A DNA stretch of 5,600 nt from Nitrospinota bacterium (lineage in GTDB: Bacteria; Nitrospinota; Nitrospinia; UBA9942), in the NCBI GenBank assembly GCA_016200365.1, contig JACQEW010000068.1:1-5600 (forward strand). The letters run 5' to 3'. This document shows, one piece after another, positions 1 to 5,600 of the stretch. The notes below the pieces were generated by a model, which had not been told where the DNA came from, did not search any database, and saw only the letters and a list, made by a program, of their open reading frames with translations. The first letter of the stretch is position 1. Each line of letters begins with the position of its first letter. Position numbers and translations under genes: made by a program.

Positions 1-789
1 ATGAAAATAGCTATTTCAGGTAAAGGTGGGGTTGGAAAGACTACTCTATGTGCTGCACTGGCAAGGTTATATGCCGGCGAAGGATTCAATGTCCTTGCAG
101 TAGATGCAGACCCTTCCGGACATCTATCAACAGCACTCGGCTTGTCTGTTGATGAAAGTGCAAAGATTACACCCTTAATAGAGATGAAGGAATTAATAGA
201 AGAACGGACTGGTGCAAAACCGGGCAGTATGGGCGGGATTTTTAAGCTTAACCCATTTGTTGATGACCTGCCTGAAAAACTATCGGTTAATATAAAGGGG
301 GTAAGATTGATTCAAACCGGCGGCTTCAGAAAGGCAGGAAGCGGGTGCTTCTGTCCTGAAAACGCACTCTTAAAAAATTTATTAAGATACATCTTTGTGG
401 ATAGGGATGATGTGATTATTCTTGACATGGAGGCTGGCTTTGAACATCTTACAAGAGGAACTGCAAAATCAGTGGATGCGATGATTGTAGTAGTAGAGCC
501 CGGTCTTCGCTCAATAAAGACTGCTGCTGCTATAGCCGGGCTGTCAAAGGAATTGGGGATATCTCGGATTTTTTATATTGGCAATAAGGTTTGCAGCCAT
601 AAAGAACGGGAATATGTATTGAAAAATATCGAATCTTCTGAAGATATTATCGGGCATATTTCTTATGACAGGGATATTGCAGAGGCTGATTTAAAGGGTA
701 TTTCTCCTTTTGATAATAGTGCGAAACTGGTGAAAGAAGTGAGGGGTATAAGAGATGTGTTAAACAAAAGGATGGATATTAAATCTTAA
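1..789 (+). CDS. cooC: CooC/AcsF-family nickel-insertion ATPase (CODH/ACS maturation)
   Basis: This 262-residue cytoplasmic ATPase belongs to the MinD/SIMIBI class. Family knowledge: CooC and AcsF dimers use ATP to deliver nickel to the C-cluster of carbon monoxide dehydrogenase or the A-cluster of acetyl-CoA synthase. Seen in the sequence: a deviant Walker A motif at residues 7-15 (GKGGVGKTT, signature Lys8), a switch I region VDADPSG at 34-40, a CxC pair Cys116/Cys118 inside GCFCPEN that matches the dimer-interface metal site of the family, a switch II/Walker B segment LDMEAG at 141-146, and a base-recognition NK at 195-196. The CxC followed by PEN separates it from ordinary MinD and ParA proteins. 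Length is normal for the family. The ATG is the first base of the window, so its ribosome site is unseen, but MKIAISGKGG is a typical family N-terminus. No clear terminator follows, and the end overlaps a weak minus-strand ORF by 11 bases. CooC versus AcsF cannot be decided without the neighbouring CODH/ACS genes. Confidence 0.93.
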   Translation: MKIAISGKGGVGKTTLCAALARLYAGEGFNVLAVDADPSGHLSTALGLSVDESAKITPLIEMKELIEERTGAKPGSMGGIFKLNPFVDDLPEKLSVNIKGVRLIQTGGFRKAGSGCFCPENALLKNLLRYIFVDRDDVIILDMEAGFEHLTRGTAKSVDAMIVVVEPGLRSIKTAAAIAGLSKELGISRIFYIGNKVCSHKEREYVLKNIESSEDIIGHISYDRDIAEADLKGISPFDNSAKLVKEVRGIRDVLNKRMDIKS

Positions 790-994
790 CATTAATCTTT
801 ACGCCCTTTCCTTCCTCCTCTACGAATTTATTTATTATTTTCTTATGCCTTTCATCGGATTGGCTCTGCAGTTTTGACATGCCTTCCCTAACCATTTCCT
901 TCCCTGTTCTCCCTTGTCCGCGGGCAATATTTGTCATTTGAGTCTTCATCCTTTCCCTGCTCATTGATATTAAAGTAGTATTTATGATCTCCAT
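779..994 (-). CDS. Doubtful small basic protein, no recognised family
   Basis: A 71-residue ORF running toward and overlapping the end of cooC by 11 bases. It is rich in Lys, Arg, Glu and Met and should be mostly helical (RGQGRTGKEMVREGMSK, then SDERHKKIINKFVEEEGKG). It has no signal peptide, membrane span or metal motif, and I do not recognise it. A near-consensus sigma-70 promoter sits immediately upstream (1002-1030), and its expected start site falls at about base 995, right at the ATG. The full ORF would therefore be read from a leaderless or nearly leaderless mRNA. A better ribosome site (AGGGAAAGG) directly precedes the internal ATG at 947-949, which would give 56 residues after a leader of about 46 bases. 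Alternatives: an untranslated RNA antisense to the cooC 3' end, a decayed gene, or a chance ORF. The promoter is the main reason to list it. Confidence 0.3.
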   Translation of the reverse strand: MEIINTTLISMSRERMKTQMTNIARGQGRTGKEMVREGMSKLQSQSDERHKKIINKFVEEEGKGVKINVKI

Positions 995-1001
995 GTCTTA
1001 C

Positions 1002-1030
1002 AATATACACACTTTTACCCCATTTGTCAA
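1002..1030 (-). promoter_or_regulatory. Predicted sigma-70 promoter, leftward
   Basis: Read on the minus strand, TTGACA (1025-1030) is followed after exactly 17 bases by TATATT (1002-1007). This is a perfect -35 box, an optimal spacer and a 5/6 -10 box. The expected transcription start is near base 995, at the ATG of the small ORF ending at 779. The region is A+T rich, so chance promoters occur, but this one is close to consensus. Confidence 0.5.
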
Positions 1031-1039
1031 TCAAAATAC

Positions 1040-1068
1040 TTGACTTAGGATAACAAAATCAGTAGATT
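1040..1068 (+). promoter_or_regulatory. Predicted sigma-70 promoter for the bactofilin-TPR gene
   Basis: TTGACT (1040-1045), a 17-base spacer and TAGATT (1063-1068) give a -35 box at 5/6 and a -10 box at 4/6. The start would fall near base 1075, just before the palindrome at 1079-1161, so that structure would form in the mRNA leader. The -35 box lies 9 bases from, and in mirror image to, the -35 box of the leftward promoter. That leaves room for a regulator to act on both. Confidence 0.4.
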
Positions 1069-1078
1069 GGAAGGGGAA

Positions 1079-1161
1079 CTCGTAAAAAGTCAAAACAAAA
1101 TTAGCCCTTACAGCAAAGAGAATCCTTTTACCCCCGGGGCTAATTTATGACTTTTTACGAG
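1079..1161. repeat. 83-base two-tier palindrome, MITE/REP-like
   Basis: The outer arms CTCGTAAAAAGTCA (1079-1092) and TGACTTTTTACGAG (1148-1161) are exact reverse complements over 14 bases. Inside them a second exact 10-base pair, AAATTAGCCC (1098-1107) and GGGCTAATTT (1137-1146), continues the stem after a 5-versus-1 base internal loop. The central loop is about 29 bases. No target-site duplication is visible. From memory, TCGTAAAAAGTC-type palindromes are dispersed in genomes of Desulfobacterota and related bacteria, so this may be a small non-autonomous mobile element; that recollection was not checked. The right arm ends 12 bases before the ribosome site (TAGGAGA, 1174-1180) of the next gene. 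It lacks the U-tract of a terminator. Confidence 0.8.
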
Positions 1162-1186
1162 ATTATTACAATTTAGGAGAATATAT

Positions 1187-2830
1187 ATGACATTTAAAAA
1201 AGATAACGGAAATACCCATACCCTTAATTCTTTTTTCGGTGAAGGGACATTCATGAAGGGGGTTTTAAAATTTAAGGGAGCACTCCGATTTGACGGTAAA
1301 TTCGAGGGAGAGATTGTAACAAGCGATACATTTATAGTAGGAAAGAAAGGGCTGATAAATGCAAATATCCGGACAGGAAGCCTTTTAAATTCAGGAGAAA
1401 TCAACGGAAATATATCAGCCGGCAGTAAAATAGCGATTTATTCTGAGGGAAAGCTCCTCGGCAATATAAAGACACCGACCTTGTATATACAAGAAGGCGC
1501 TCAGTTTAACGGAAACTGCGAAATGGCTGCGGGAATGAAGATAAGCCGGGAGACCGGTATTATAAGTCAGGAGCCGGAAAAAACAGTATACCCTCTGTCA
1601 TATCCAAAAATGGATAAAAGACGATTTGCAATCGCCGCCGGCATAGTTGCAGGTATTTTGATTGTCTTCACCGTATATAAATTTACCGATACCCTGAATA
1701 TCGGAGAGACATTTAAAAATCTTGTAAAGAAGGAAAGCCCGTTAGAGCTCATGCAGACAGGATTATCGCAAAAAGAACAGGGCAATAAAAATGAGGCAAT
1801 AAACGCTTTCAAAAGGCTGGCAAAATTGGATTCAAATGACCCGGATATACATCTGACAACGGCACGGGCATTCATGGAGATGGGACTGGAAGATAAGGCT
1901 ATACCTGAGTATGAAAAGGCGATAAACCTTAACCCCGAAAATATAGAGACCTATCACGAGGCGCTCAAGTTGTATATGAAGAATGGAATGGATGATAAGG
2001 CGATAACCGCTTTAAAAAATATAGCCGATAGAGATAATAAGGATTTGAATGTCCATTTCAATTTAGCAGCCCTCTACGAAAAAAAGGAGATGATAGATGA
2101 CGCATATCACGAATATAAAAAGATAATTAAACTTGCGCCGGACAATCTGGAGAGCCTCTTTAGGCTCGGGACAATAAGCATCTCAAAGGGATTGGAAGAT
2201 GAGGCAGTCGAGATGTTTAAACGGGTTATAGAAATAAACGATAAAAACATAGAGTCGCATCTTAATCTGGCTGCTATTTACTACAGGAGAGGATTGGATA
2301 ATGATGCGTTAAACGAATATAAAAAAATAGAAGAGATAGATCCGAATCATGTCGAGACGTTAAATAACAGGGGCTTCAGGGCTATAAATTTTGAAAAATT
2401 AGATACAGCGGCAGCGGAGTTCAATAAGGTTATAGGAACTGATAATAAAAATGTAAGGGCACACCTCGGACTTGCGATAATTTACGGACGGAGGGGGGCT
2501 AATGAAAAGGCTATAGCAGAGTGTAAAAAAGCTCTCGAAATATCCCCGAAACACGCCCCTGCACTCAACAGACTGGCATGGTTATACGCAAAACAGGGGA
2601 CAAATATAGATGACGGCATAAGGCTTTCAAAAGACGCAATTCAGATAAACCCGCAGTCGCCTGAATATTTAGACACCCTCTCGGAGCTTTATTATATAAA
2701 AGGCGAATTTGATAATGCTATTGAAACCATAAACAAGGCGATAATCTTAAAGCCTGAAGACCTCTATTATAAAAAACAACTGAAGAAATTTACGATCTCA
2801 AAAGGCGCAAAGCAAACCCACAAACCTTGA
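1187..2830 (+). CDS. Bactofilin domain-membrane span-TPR repeat fusion protein
   Basis: A 547-residue protein in three parts. Residues about 14-112 are a bactofilin (DUF583) domain: FFGEGTFMKGVLKFKGALRF and a run of short beta-helix turns with Gly and Asn at the corners (LLNSGEINGNISAGSKIAIY). Bactofilins are cytoplasmic polymer-forming scaffold proteins. A basic KMDKRR (141-146) precedes one hydrophobic span at about 147-164, with no signal peptide. By the positive-inside rule the bactofilin domain is cytoplasmic and the remainder faces the periplasm. Residues about 185-525 form ten TPRs, nine of 34 residues and one of 35, whose P32-equivalent positions fall at 216, 250, 284, 318, 352, 386, 420, 454, 489 and 523. 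The tail is short and basic. The start is the ATG after TAGGAGA with a 6-base gap; a later Met23 would cut into the bactofilin fold. Known: bactofilins act in cell shape, stalk, motility and flagellar functions. The role of this fusion is unknown; anchoring or organising an envelope complex is an inference. Confidence 0.9.
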   Translation: MTFKKDNGNTHTLNSFFGEGTFMKGVLKFKGALRFDGKFEGEIVTSDTFIVGKKGLINANIRTGSLLNSGEINGNISAGSKIAIYSEGKLLGNIKTPTLYIQEGAQFNGNCEMAAGMKISRETGIISQEPEKTVYPLSYPKMDKRRFAIAAGIVAGILIVFTVYKFTDTLNIGETFKNLVKKESPLELMQTGLSQKEQGNKNEAINAFKRLAKLDSNDPDIHLTTARAFMEMGLEDKAIPEYEKAINLNPENIETYHEALKLYMKNGMDDKAITALKNIADRDNKDLNVHFNLAALYEKKEMIDDAYHEYKKIIKLAPDNLESLFRLGTISISKGLEDEAVEMFKRVIEINDKNIESHLNLAAIYYRRGLDNDALNEYKKIEEIDPNHVETLNNRGFRAINFEKLDTAAAEFNKVIGTDNKNVRAHLGLAIIYGRRGANEKAIAECKKALEISPKHAPALNRLAWLYAKQGTNIDDGIRLSKDAIQINPQSPEYLDTLSELYYIKGEFDNAIETINKAIILKPEDLYYKKQLKKFTISKGAKQTHKP

Positions 2831-2876
2831 CCGCAGGGTATTCCACAACAATGTGTGGGGGTAACTAATTTTATCC

Positions 2877-2904
2877 TAAAGTTCTATAGCAGACATGCCG
2901 ATAA
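2877..2904 (+). promoter_or_regulatory. Sigma-28 (FliA) promoter upstream of flgM
   Basis: TAAAGTTC (2877-2884), 12 bases, then GCCGATAA (2897-2904). The -10 element is identical to the enterobacterial sigma-28 consensus GCCGATAA. The -35 element matches TAAAGTTT at 7/8, with a spacer one base longer than the usual 11. It points at flgM, whose start lies about 90 bases beyond the predicted transcription start. It is the expected late flagellar control for this gene. Confidence 0.75.
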
Positions 2905-2913
2905 TAAATTAGT

Positions 2914-2982
2914 GAAGAGTTAAGAATGAAGAGTGAAGAATTAAAGGAATTTCTTATTTTCTAACTCTTAATTCTTAACTCT
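2914..2982 (+). repeat. Low-complexity tandem and inverted repeat in the flgM leader
   Basis: A 14-base direct repeat, GAAGAGTTAAGAAT (2914-2927) and GAAGAGTGAAGAAT (2928-2941), differs at one base. Downstream, ATTCTTAACTCT (2971-2982) is the exact complement of AGAGTTAAGAAT (2916-2927). AAGAATTAA (2937-2945 region) can also pair with TTAATTCTT (2968-2976), giving a competing fold. The 12-bp stem would form in the sigma-28 transcript, ending 5 bases before the flgM ribosome site. It lacks a U-tract, so it is more likely a leader or stability structure than a terminator. Confidence 0.6.
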
Positions 2983-2987
2983 CTAAA

Positions 2988-2996
2988 GGGGGGTGA
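2988..2996 (+). promoter_or_regulatory. Ribosome binding site that fixes the flgM start
   Basis: GGGGGGTGA matches the Shine-Dalgarno sequence AGGAGGTGA at 7 of 9 bases and sits 5 bases before the ATG at 3002. An in-frame GTG at 2993-2995 lies inside this site and so cannot be the start it serves. Confidence 0.8.
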
Positions 2997-3001
2997 ATTT
3001 T

Positions 3002-3310
3002 ATGAAGATTTACGGGCCCGACCAAGGGGTTGTAAAAGAGACTAAGTTAAAGGAGATAAAAAACAAGGAGGCAGGAAAGGAAAAAGAAGCCGCCGTTAAA
3101 GAGACGAGGGTAAAGGGCGGAGAGACCGTAGTATTGTCTGAAAAGGCAAAAGAGATACAGAAGGCTAAAGATACAGCCAACGCTGCACCTGAGGTAAGGA
3201 CAGAAAAGGTAGCTGAATTAAAAGATCGGATAGAGAAAGGCAAATATCAAGTAAACAGCAGGGATATAGCCGAGAAGATACTGAAGGATGTGGCAAGCGA
3301 AACTATATAA
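3002..3310 (+). CDS. flgM: FlgM, anti-sigma-28 factor
   Basis: A 102-residue hydrophilic, highly charged protein. Residues 1-40 are Lys/Glu-rich and probably disordered. Residues about 41-98 match the FlgM domain: VVLSEKAKEIQKAK, then the hallmark APEVRTEKVAELKDRIEKG, then KYQVNSRDIAEKILKD. Family knowledge: FlgM binds FliA (sigma-28) in the cytoplasm and blocks late flagellar genes until it is exported through the completed hook-basal body. The unfolded N-terminal half is typical of an exported FlgM. The start at 3002 is chosen because a strong ribosome site precedes it at the right distance. A near-consensus sigma-28 promoter upstream fits the autoregulatory loop. No other flagellar gene is in view: the neighbours are a bactofilin-TPR gene and a converging peptidase gene, so this looks like a stand-alone flgM. 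Length is normal for the family. Confidence 0.92.
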   Translation: MKIYGPDQGVVKETKLKEIKNKEAGKEKEAAVKETRVKGGETVVLSEKAKEIQKAKDTANAAPEVRTEKVAELKDRIEKGKYQVNSRDIAEKILKDVASETI

Positions 3311-3311
3311 C

Positions 3312-3338
3312 TACAGAGGACACAGGAAACACAGAGGA
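3312..3338. repeat. Three tandem 9-base repeats (YACAGAGGA)
   Basis: TACAGAGGA, CACAGGAAA and CACAGAGGA follow each other without gaps just after the flgM stop. CACAGAGG-type spacer runs are, as far as I recall, common in intergenic DNA of many environmental bacteria; that was not checked. No coding role is apparent. Confidence 0.6.
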
Positions 3339-3341
3339 GTT

Positions 3342-3390
3342 GAGTAGTTAAGTAGTTGAGTAGTTACAACTCAACCACTTAACTGCTTTT
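3342..3390 (+). terminator. Long hairpin from 8-base repeats; possible flgM terminator
   Basis: Three direct copies of RAGTAGTT (3342-3349, 3350-3357, 3358-3365) are followed by a near-complement. Bases 3343-3363 pair with 3367-3387 around a 3-base loop, giving 18 Watson-Crick pairs of 21 plus one G-U. Four T residues (3387-3390) end the structure on the plus strand, so it could stop flgM transcription, but the T-run is short and the stem is A+T rich. On the minus strand no T-run follows, so it is a poor terminator for the peptidase gene, though it may protect that mRNA's 3' end. Confidence 0.45.
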
Positions 3391-3412
3391 GTATCGCTGT
3401 GGTTTATAATTT

Positions 3413-4714
3413 CTATACATCAAGCAAATTCAATGAGATTTTTTCTTTTTTAACCGGTCCAAGAACGGCAAGATTGAAAAATGTGCTGTCAAACAGCCTG
3501 TTTGACAGAGACTGAATATTCCCTGCCGTAACCTTTTCGATCTCATTTATAATCTCATCCAGAGAAAAATACCTGTTGAAATACATCTCCTGTTTTGCCA
3601 GTTGATTCATCCTGCTGCTGGAGCTTTCCAGGGAAAGCATAATATTCCCTTTTAACTGGTCCTTTGCCTTTTTTAATTCATCATCTGAAGCATTGACTGT
3701 TTTTAAAAGCTTCACTTCTTCAAGGGACATCTTTATAACCTTTTCAAAAAATTCCGAGCTTGTCCCTGCATATATTCCAAAAAGACCTGTATCGGCATAG
3801 GGCGATATAAAGGAGTGTATTGAATAGGCAAGTCCGTAATCCTCTCTTATCTTCTGAAAAAGCCTTGAGCTCATGCTGCCGCCGAGTATCGTATTCAATA
3901 TATAACCGTCAAACCTGCTTTCGTCATCGCTTCTTAGCCCCTTTGTTCCAAGGCAGAAATGAACCTGCTCCAAATCCTTTTCCTCGATAACAATATTTCT
4001 CTTTAAATCAGGAGGCATCTCCCTCTTGCTAAAGCTGTCCCTGTTCAGTCCTCCAAAGTATTTTTCTATAAGCTCTCTTAATTTATGCCCGTCAATATTT
4101 CCTGCTGCTGCTATTATTATATTTTTGGGGAGATAATGTTTACAGAGATGATTTGACAGTCTATCCCTGTTTATCTTTTCAATCGTTTCGGGTTTTCCAA
4201 GGATGGATCGTCCGAGCGGATGTCCCGACCAGACGCTTTTATATAGAAGGTCGTATATATAATCGGAGGGATTATCCTCTACATATTTAATCTCCTCCAA
4301 TATTACCTGTCTCTCTTTTTCGATATCCTCTGGCTTGAGTGTGGAATTAAGAAGTATGTCTGAAAGGAGGTCAATGGCAATCGGCAGGTGTTCATCCAGA
4401 ACCTTTACAGAATAGCATGTATATTCCCTGCTTGTAAAGGCGTCTATCTGTCCGCCGATGGAGTCCATTTCAAAGGCAATCTGCCGTGAACTCCTCTTTT
4501 CTGTGCCTTTAAAGGCAAGGTGCTCGAGAAAATGGGATATTCCGCTGCTCTTATCATCCTCATCCCTCGAACCGCTGTTTATCCAGATACCGATTGAAAC
4601 CGATCTTAAATAGGGAATTCTCTCTGTAATAAGCCGTATGCCGTTATTTAAAACTGTCTTTTGGTACAGCCCCTCTATCAGTCTTTTCTCCACTATCCCC
4701 CTCACGCAAGGCAT
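3413..4714 (-). CDS. M16 family zinc peptidase (processing-protease type)
   Basis: A 433-residue M16B peptidase, normal length for one N-terminal catalytic half plus the inactive C-terminal half. The inverted zinc motif HFLEH is at residues 61-65. The distal zinc-ligand glutamate lies in [10 protein letters not shown] (Glu140 or Glu141), about 76 residues later, so the enzyme should be active. The C-terminal half carries [15 protein letters not shown] (277-291) and GLAYS (294-298), holding the conserved substrate-binding Arg and Tyr. There is no signal peptide, so a cytoplasmic place is likely. Family: related to mitochondrial processing peptidase and Bacillus YmxG/MlpA; natural substrates are poorly known. 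It follows pnp on the same strand with overlapping frames, a conserved arrangement. Start uncertain: the ATG at 4712-4714 has no good ribosome site and overlaps pnp by 71 bases. A GTG at 4691-4693, preceded by GAGGGGGATA, would overlap by 50 and give 426 residues. Confidence 0.92.
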   Translation of the reverse strand: MPCVRGIVEKRLIEGLYQKTVLNNGIRLITERIPYLRSVSIGIWINSGSRDEDDKSSGISHFLEHLAFKGTEKRSSRQIAFEMDSIGGQIDAFTSREYTCYSVKVLDEHLPIAIDLLSDILLNSTLKPEDIEKERQVILEEIKYVEDNPSDYIYDLLYKSVWSGHPLGRSILGKPETIEKINRDRLSNHLCKHYLPKNIIIAAAGNIDGHKLRELIEKYFGGLNRDSFSKREMPPDLKRNIVIEEKDLEQVHFCLGTKGLRSDDESRFDGYILNTILGGSMSSRLFQKIREDYGLAYSIHSFISPYADTGLFGIYAGTSSEFFEKVIKMSLEEVKLLKTVNASDDELKKAKDQLKGNIMLSLESSSSRMNQLAKQEMYFNRYFSLDEIINEIEKVTAGNIQSLSNRLFDSTFFNLAVLGPVKKEKISLNLLDV

Positions 4715-5600
4715 CTTTACGGCTGAGCCTTATCTTACCCTGTCTGTCTATCTCTAATACCTTGACTGGAATTTCATCTCCCTCTTTGACCTCATCGTAT
4801 ACATTAACTATTCTGCGGTCTGCTAACTGGGATATGTGGACAAGCCCGTCAGTTCCGGGAAATATCTCGACAAAGGCGCCGAATTCCATAATCTTCCTAA
4901 CCTTTCCCATATATATCTTTCCAATCTCAGCCTCCTGGGTAAGCTCCTTTATAATATCAATCGCCTTTTGGGCTGCACCTCCGTCAGGAGAGGCTATCGC
5001 TATGGTTCCATCATCCTCGATATCAATATTAACGCCTGTCTGCTCTATAATACCTCTTATAATTTTCCCGCCGGGACCGATAACATTCCTAACCTTATCG
5101 CTCTTTATCTGTATGGTTATAATCCTCGGAGCATATAGCGACAAATCGGATTTCGGCCGGGCTATCACCTTTTCCATCTCCTTTAAAACATGAAGCCTGC
5201 CTTCCCTCGCCTGCTCCAATGCCCTTTCCATAACCTCCCTGTCAACCCCTGTTACCTTTATATCCATCTGTATGGCGGTAACCCCTGTCGAAGTCCCTGC
5301 CACTTTAAAATCCATATCCCCGAGATGGTCTTCCAAACCCAGTATATCGGAGAGTATACATACCCTGTCCCCCTCTTTTATAAGTCCCATGGCAATACCT
5401 GCTACAGGCGATTTAATCGGAGCGCCTGCATCCATCAGTGCAAGGGATGATCCGCAGACCGTAGCCATAGATGATGAGCCGTTAGATTCCAGAATATCCG
5501 AGACAATCCTGATGGTATAGGGGAATACATCTTCTGACGGAAGGACGGGAATTACCGCCCTCTCAGCCAACACACCGTGTCCTATCTCCCTTCTCCCGGG
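4644..5600 (-). CDS. pnp: Polynucleotide phosphorylase, C-terminal part (cut by window edge)
   Basis: The last 318 residues of PNPase, the phosphate-dependent 3'-5' exoribonuclease of RNA turnover and degradosomes. The frame runs open to the right edge; the first visible residues PGRREIGHG are internal, so the GTG at 5571-5573 is not a start. Visible parts: the second RNase PH domain with the phosphate-site loop ESNGSSSMA (about 38-46) and catalytic residues in [14 protein letters not shown], where Asp91, Asp97 and Lys99 correspond by alignment to E. coli Asp486, Asp492 and Lys494. Then a KH domain around 155-215 with GPGGK (175-179), and an S1 domain around 226-294 ([23 protein letters not shown]). 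The tail is short. All catalytic residues in view are intact. The rpsO gene that often precedes pnp would be off the right edge. The 3' end overlaps the M16 gene, suggesting translational coupling. Confidence 0.97.
   Translation of the reverse strand, partial: PGRREIGHGVLAERAVIPVLPSEDVFPYTIRIVSDILESNGSSSMATVCGSSLALMDAGAPIKSPVAGIAMGLIKEGDRVCILSDILGLEDHLGDMDFKVAGTSTGVTAIQMDIKVTGVDREVMERALEQAREGRLHVLKEMEKVIARPKSDLSLYAPRIITIQIKSDKVRNVIGPGGKIIRGIIEQTGVNIDIEDDGTIAIASPDGGAAQKAIDIIKELTQEAEIGKIYMGKVRKIMEFGAFVEIFPGTDGLVHISQLADRRIVNVYDEVKEGDEIPVKVLEIDRQGKIRLSRKDALREGDSGEKTDRGAVPKDSFK

Noticed and set aside
887..1010. A minus-strand frame from a GTG at 1008-1010 reading VYIVRHGDHKYYFNINEQGK, recalling the RHG start of histidine phosphatases such as SixA.
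   Set aside because: Only about 40 codons before a stop, no further family motifs, and the start would lie inside the predicted leftward promoter. Probably chance or, at best, a decayed fragment.
1108..1875. Minus-strand open frames of about 100 codons opposite the bactofilin-TPR gene (1108-1404 and 1567-1875).
   Set aside because: Shadows of a well-supported gene; the first also runs through the palindrome, and neither has recognisable domains.
2843..2858. CCACA/TGTGG hairpin just after the bactofilin-TPR stop, considered as a terminator.
   Set aside because: Only five Watson-Crick pairs and no T-run follows.
2993..3001. GTG at 2993 as the flgM start, adding three residues.
   Set aside because: It lies within the Shine-Dalgarno sequence that serves the ATG at 3002.
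3010..3243. Minus-strand open frame of 77 codons opposite flgM, rich in Ser and Phe.
   Set aside because: Its composition is what the complement of Lys/Glu-rich flgM codons gives, and flgM itself has clear family and promoter support.
3312..3387. Short tandem repeats considered as a CRISPR array.
   Set aside because: Units of 8-9 bases with no spacers; they lack the size and regularity of CRISPR repeats.
4762..5520. Open frames on the plus strand opposite pnp, including ones of 143, 100, 86 and 82 codons.
   Set aside because: They lie fully within the strongly conserved pnp frame on the other strand and show no family resemblance.
5571..5573. GTG as the start of the pnp reading frame.
   Set aside because: The frame stays open to the window edge and the preceding codons encode PGRREIGHG, a conserved internal PNPase segment.

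Overview
The window carries five well-supported protein genes, one weak small ORF, and an unusually readable set of regulatory and repeat sequences. The organism is probably a Gram-negative, flagellated bacterium with an anaerobic side to its metabolism. The evidence is a nickel-insertion ATPase of the CooC/AcsF family (carbon monoxide dehydrogenase or acetyl-CoA synthase maturation), an anti-sigma-28 protein FlgM behind a near-consensus sigma-28 promoter, and a pnp-M16 peptidase pair of the type seen in Desulfobacterota, Nitrospirota and relatives. The sequence is moderately A+T rich. The phylum cannot be fixed from this window; Desulfobacterota or Nitrospirota-like lineages are a guess.

Layout. 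Bases 1-789 (+): CooC-type MinD-like ATPase. Bases 790-1186: about 400 bases without a confident gene. This stretch holds a doubtful 71-residue ORF on the minus strand, meeting cooC tail to tail; two back-to-back predicted sigma-70 promoters (minus at 1002-1030, plus at 1040-1068); and an 83-base two-tier palindrome (1079-1161) that would lie in the leader of the next gene. Bases 1187-2830 (+): a fusion of an N-terminal bactofilin domain, one membrane span and ten TPR repeats. Bases 2831-3001: a sigma-28 promoter (TAAAGTTC-N12-GCCGATAA) followed by a low-complexity hairpin cassette and a strong Shine-Dalgarno sequence. Bases 3002-3310 (+): flgM. Bases 3311-3412: three 9-base repeats, then three 8-base repeats folded into a long hairpin, between two converging genes. 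Bases 3413-4714 (-): M16 zinc peptidase. Bases 4644-5600 (-): the C-terminal part of polynucleotide phosphorylase (pnp), entering from the right edge and overlapping the peptidase start.

How the genes relate. pnp and the M16 peptidase form one minus-strand operon with overlapping reading frames. flgM is an isolated flagellar checkpoint gene: its own sigma-28 promoter would make it part of the feedback loop in which FlgM restrains FliA until the hook-basal body is finished. The bactofilin-TPR protein just upstream has a separate predicted promoter. It looks like a membrane scaffold that couples a cytoplasmic polymer to a TPR domain on the other side of the membrane. cooC is functionally unrelated to its visible neighbours and probably belongs to a CODH/ACS cluster to the left.

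The most noteworthy items are the bactofilin-membrane-TPR architecture, the palindrome in its leader, and the orphan flgM with its sigma-28 promoter and flanking hairpin cassettes. I saw no CRISPR array, tRNA, rRNA, transposase or clearly novel multi-gene system.
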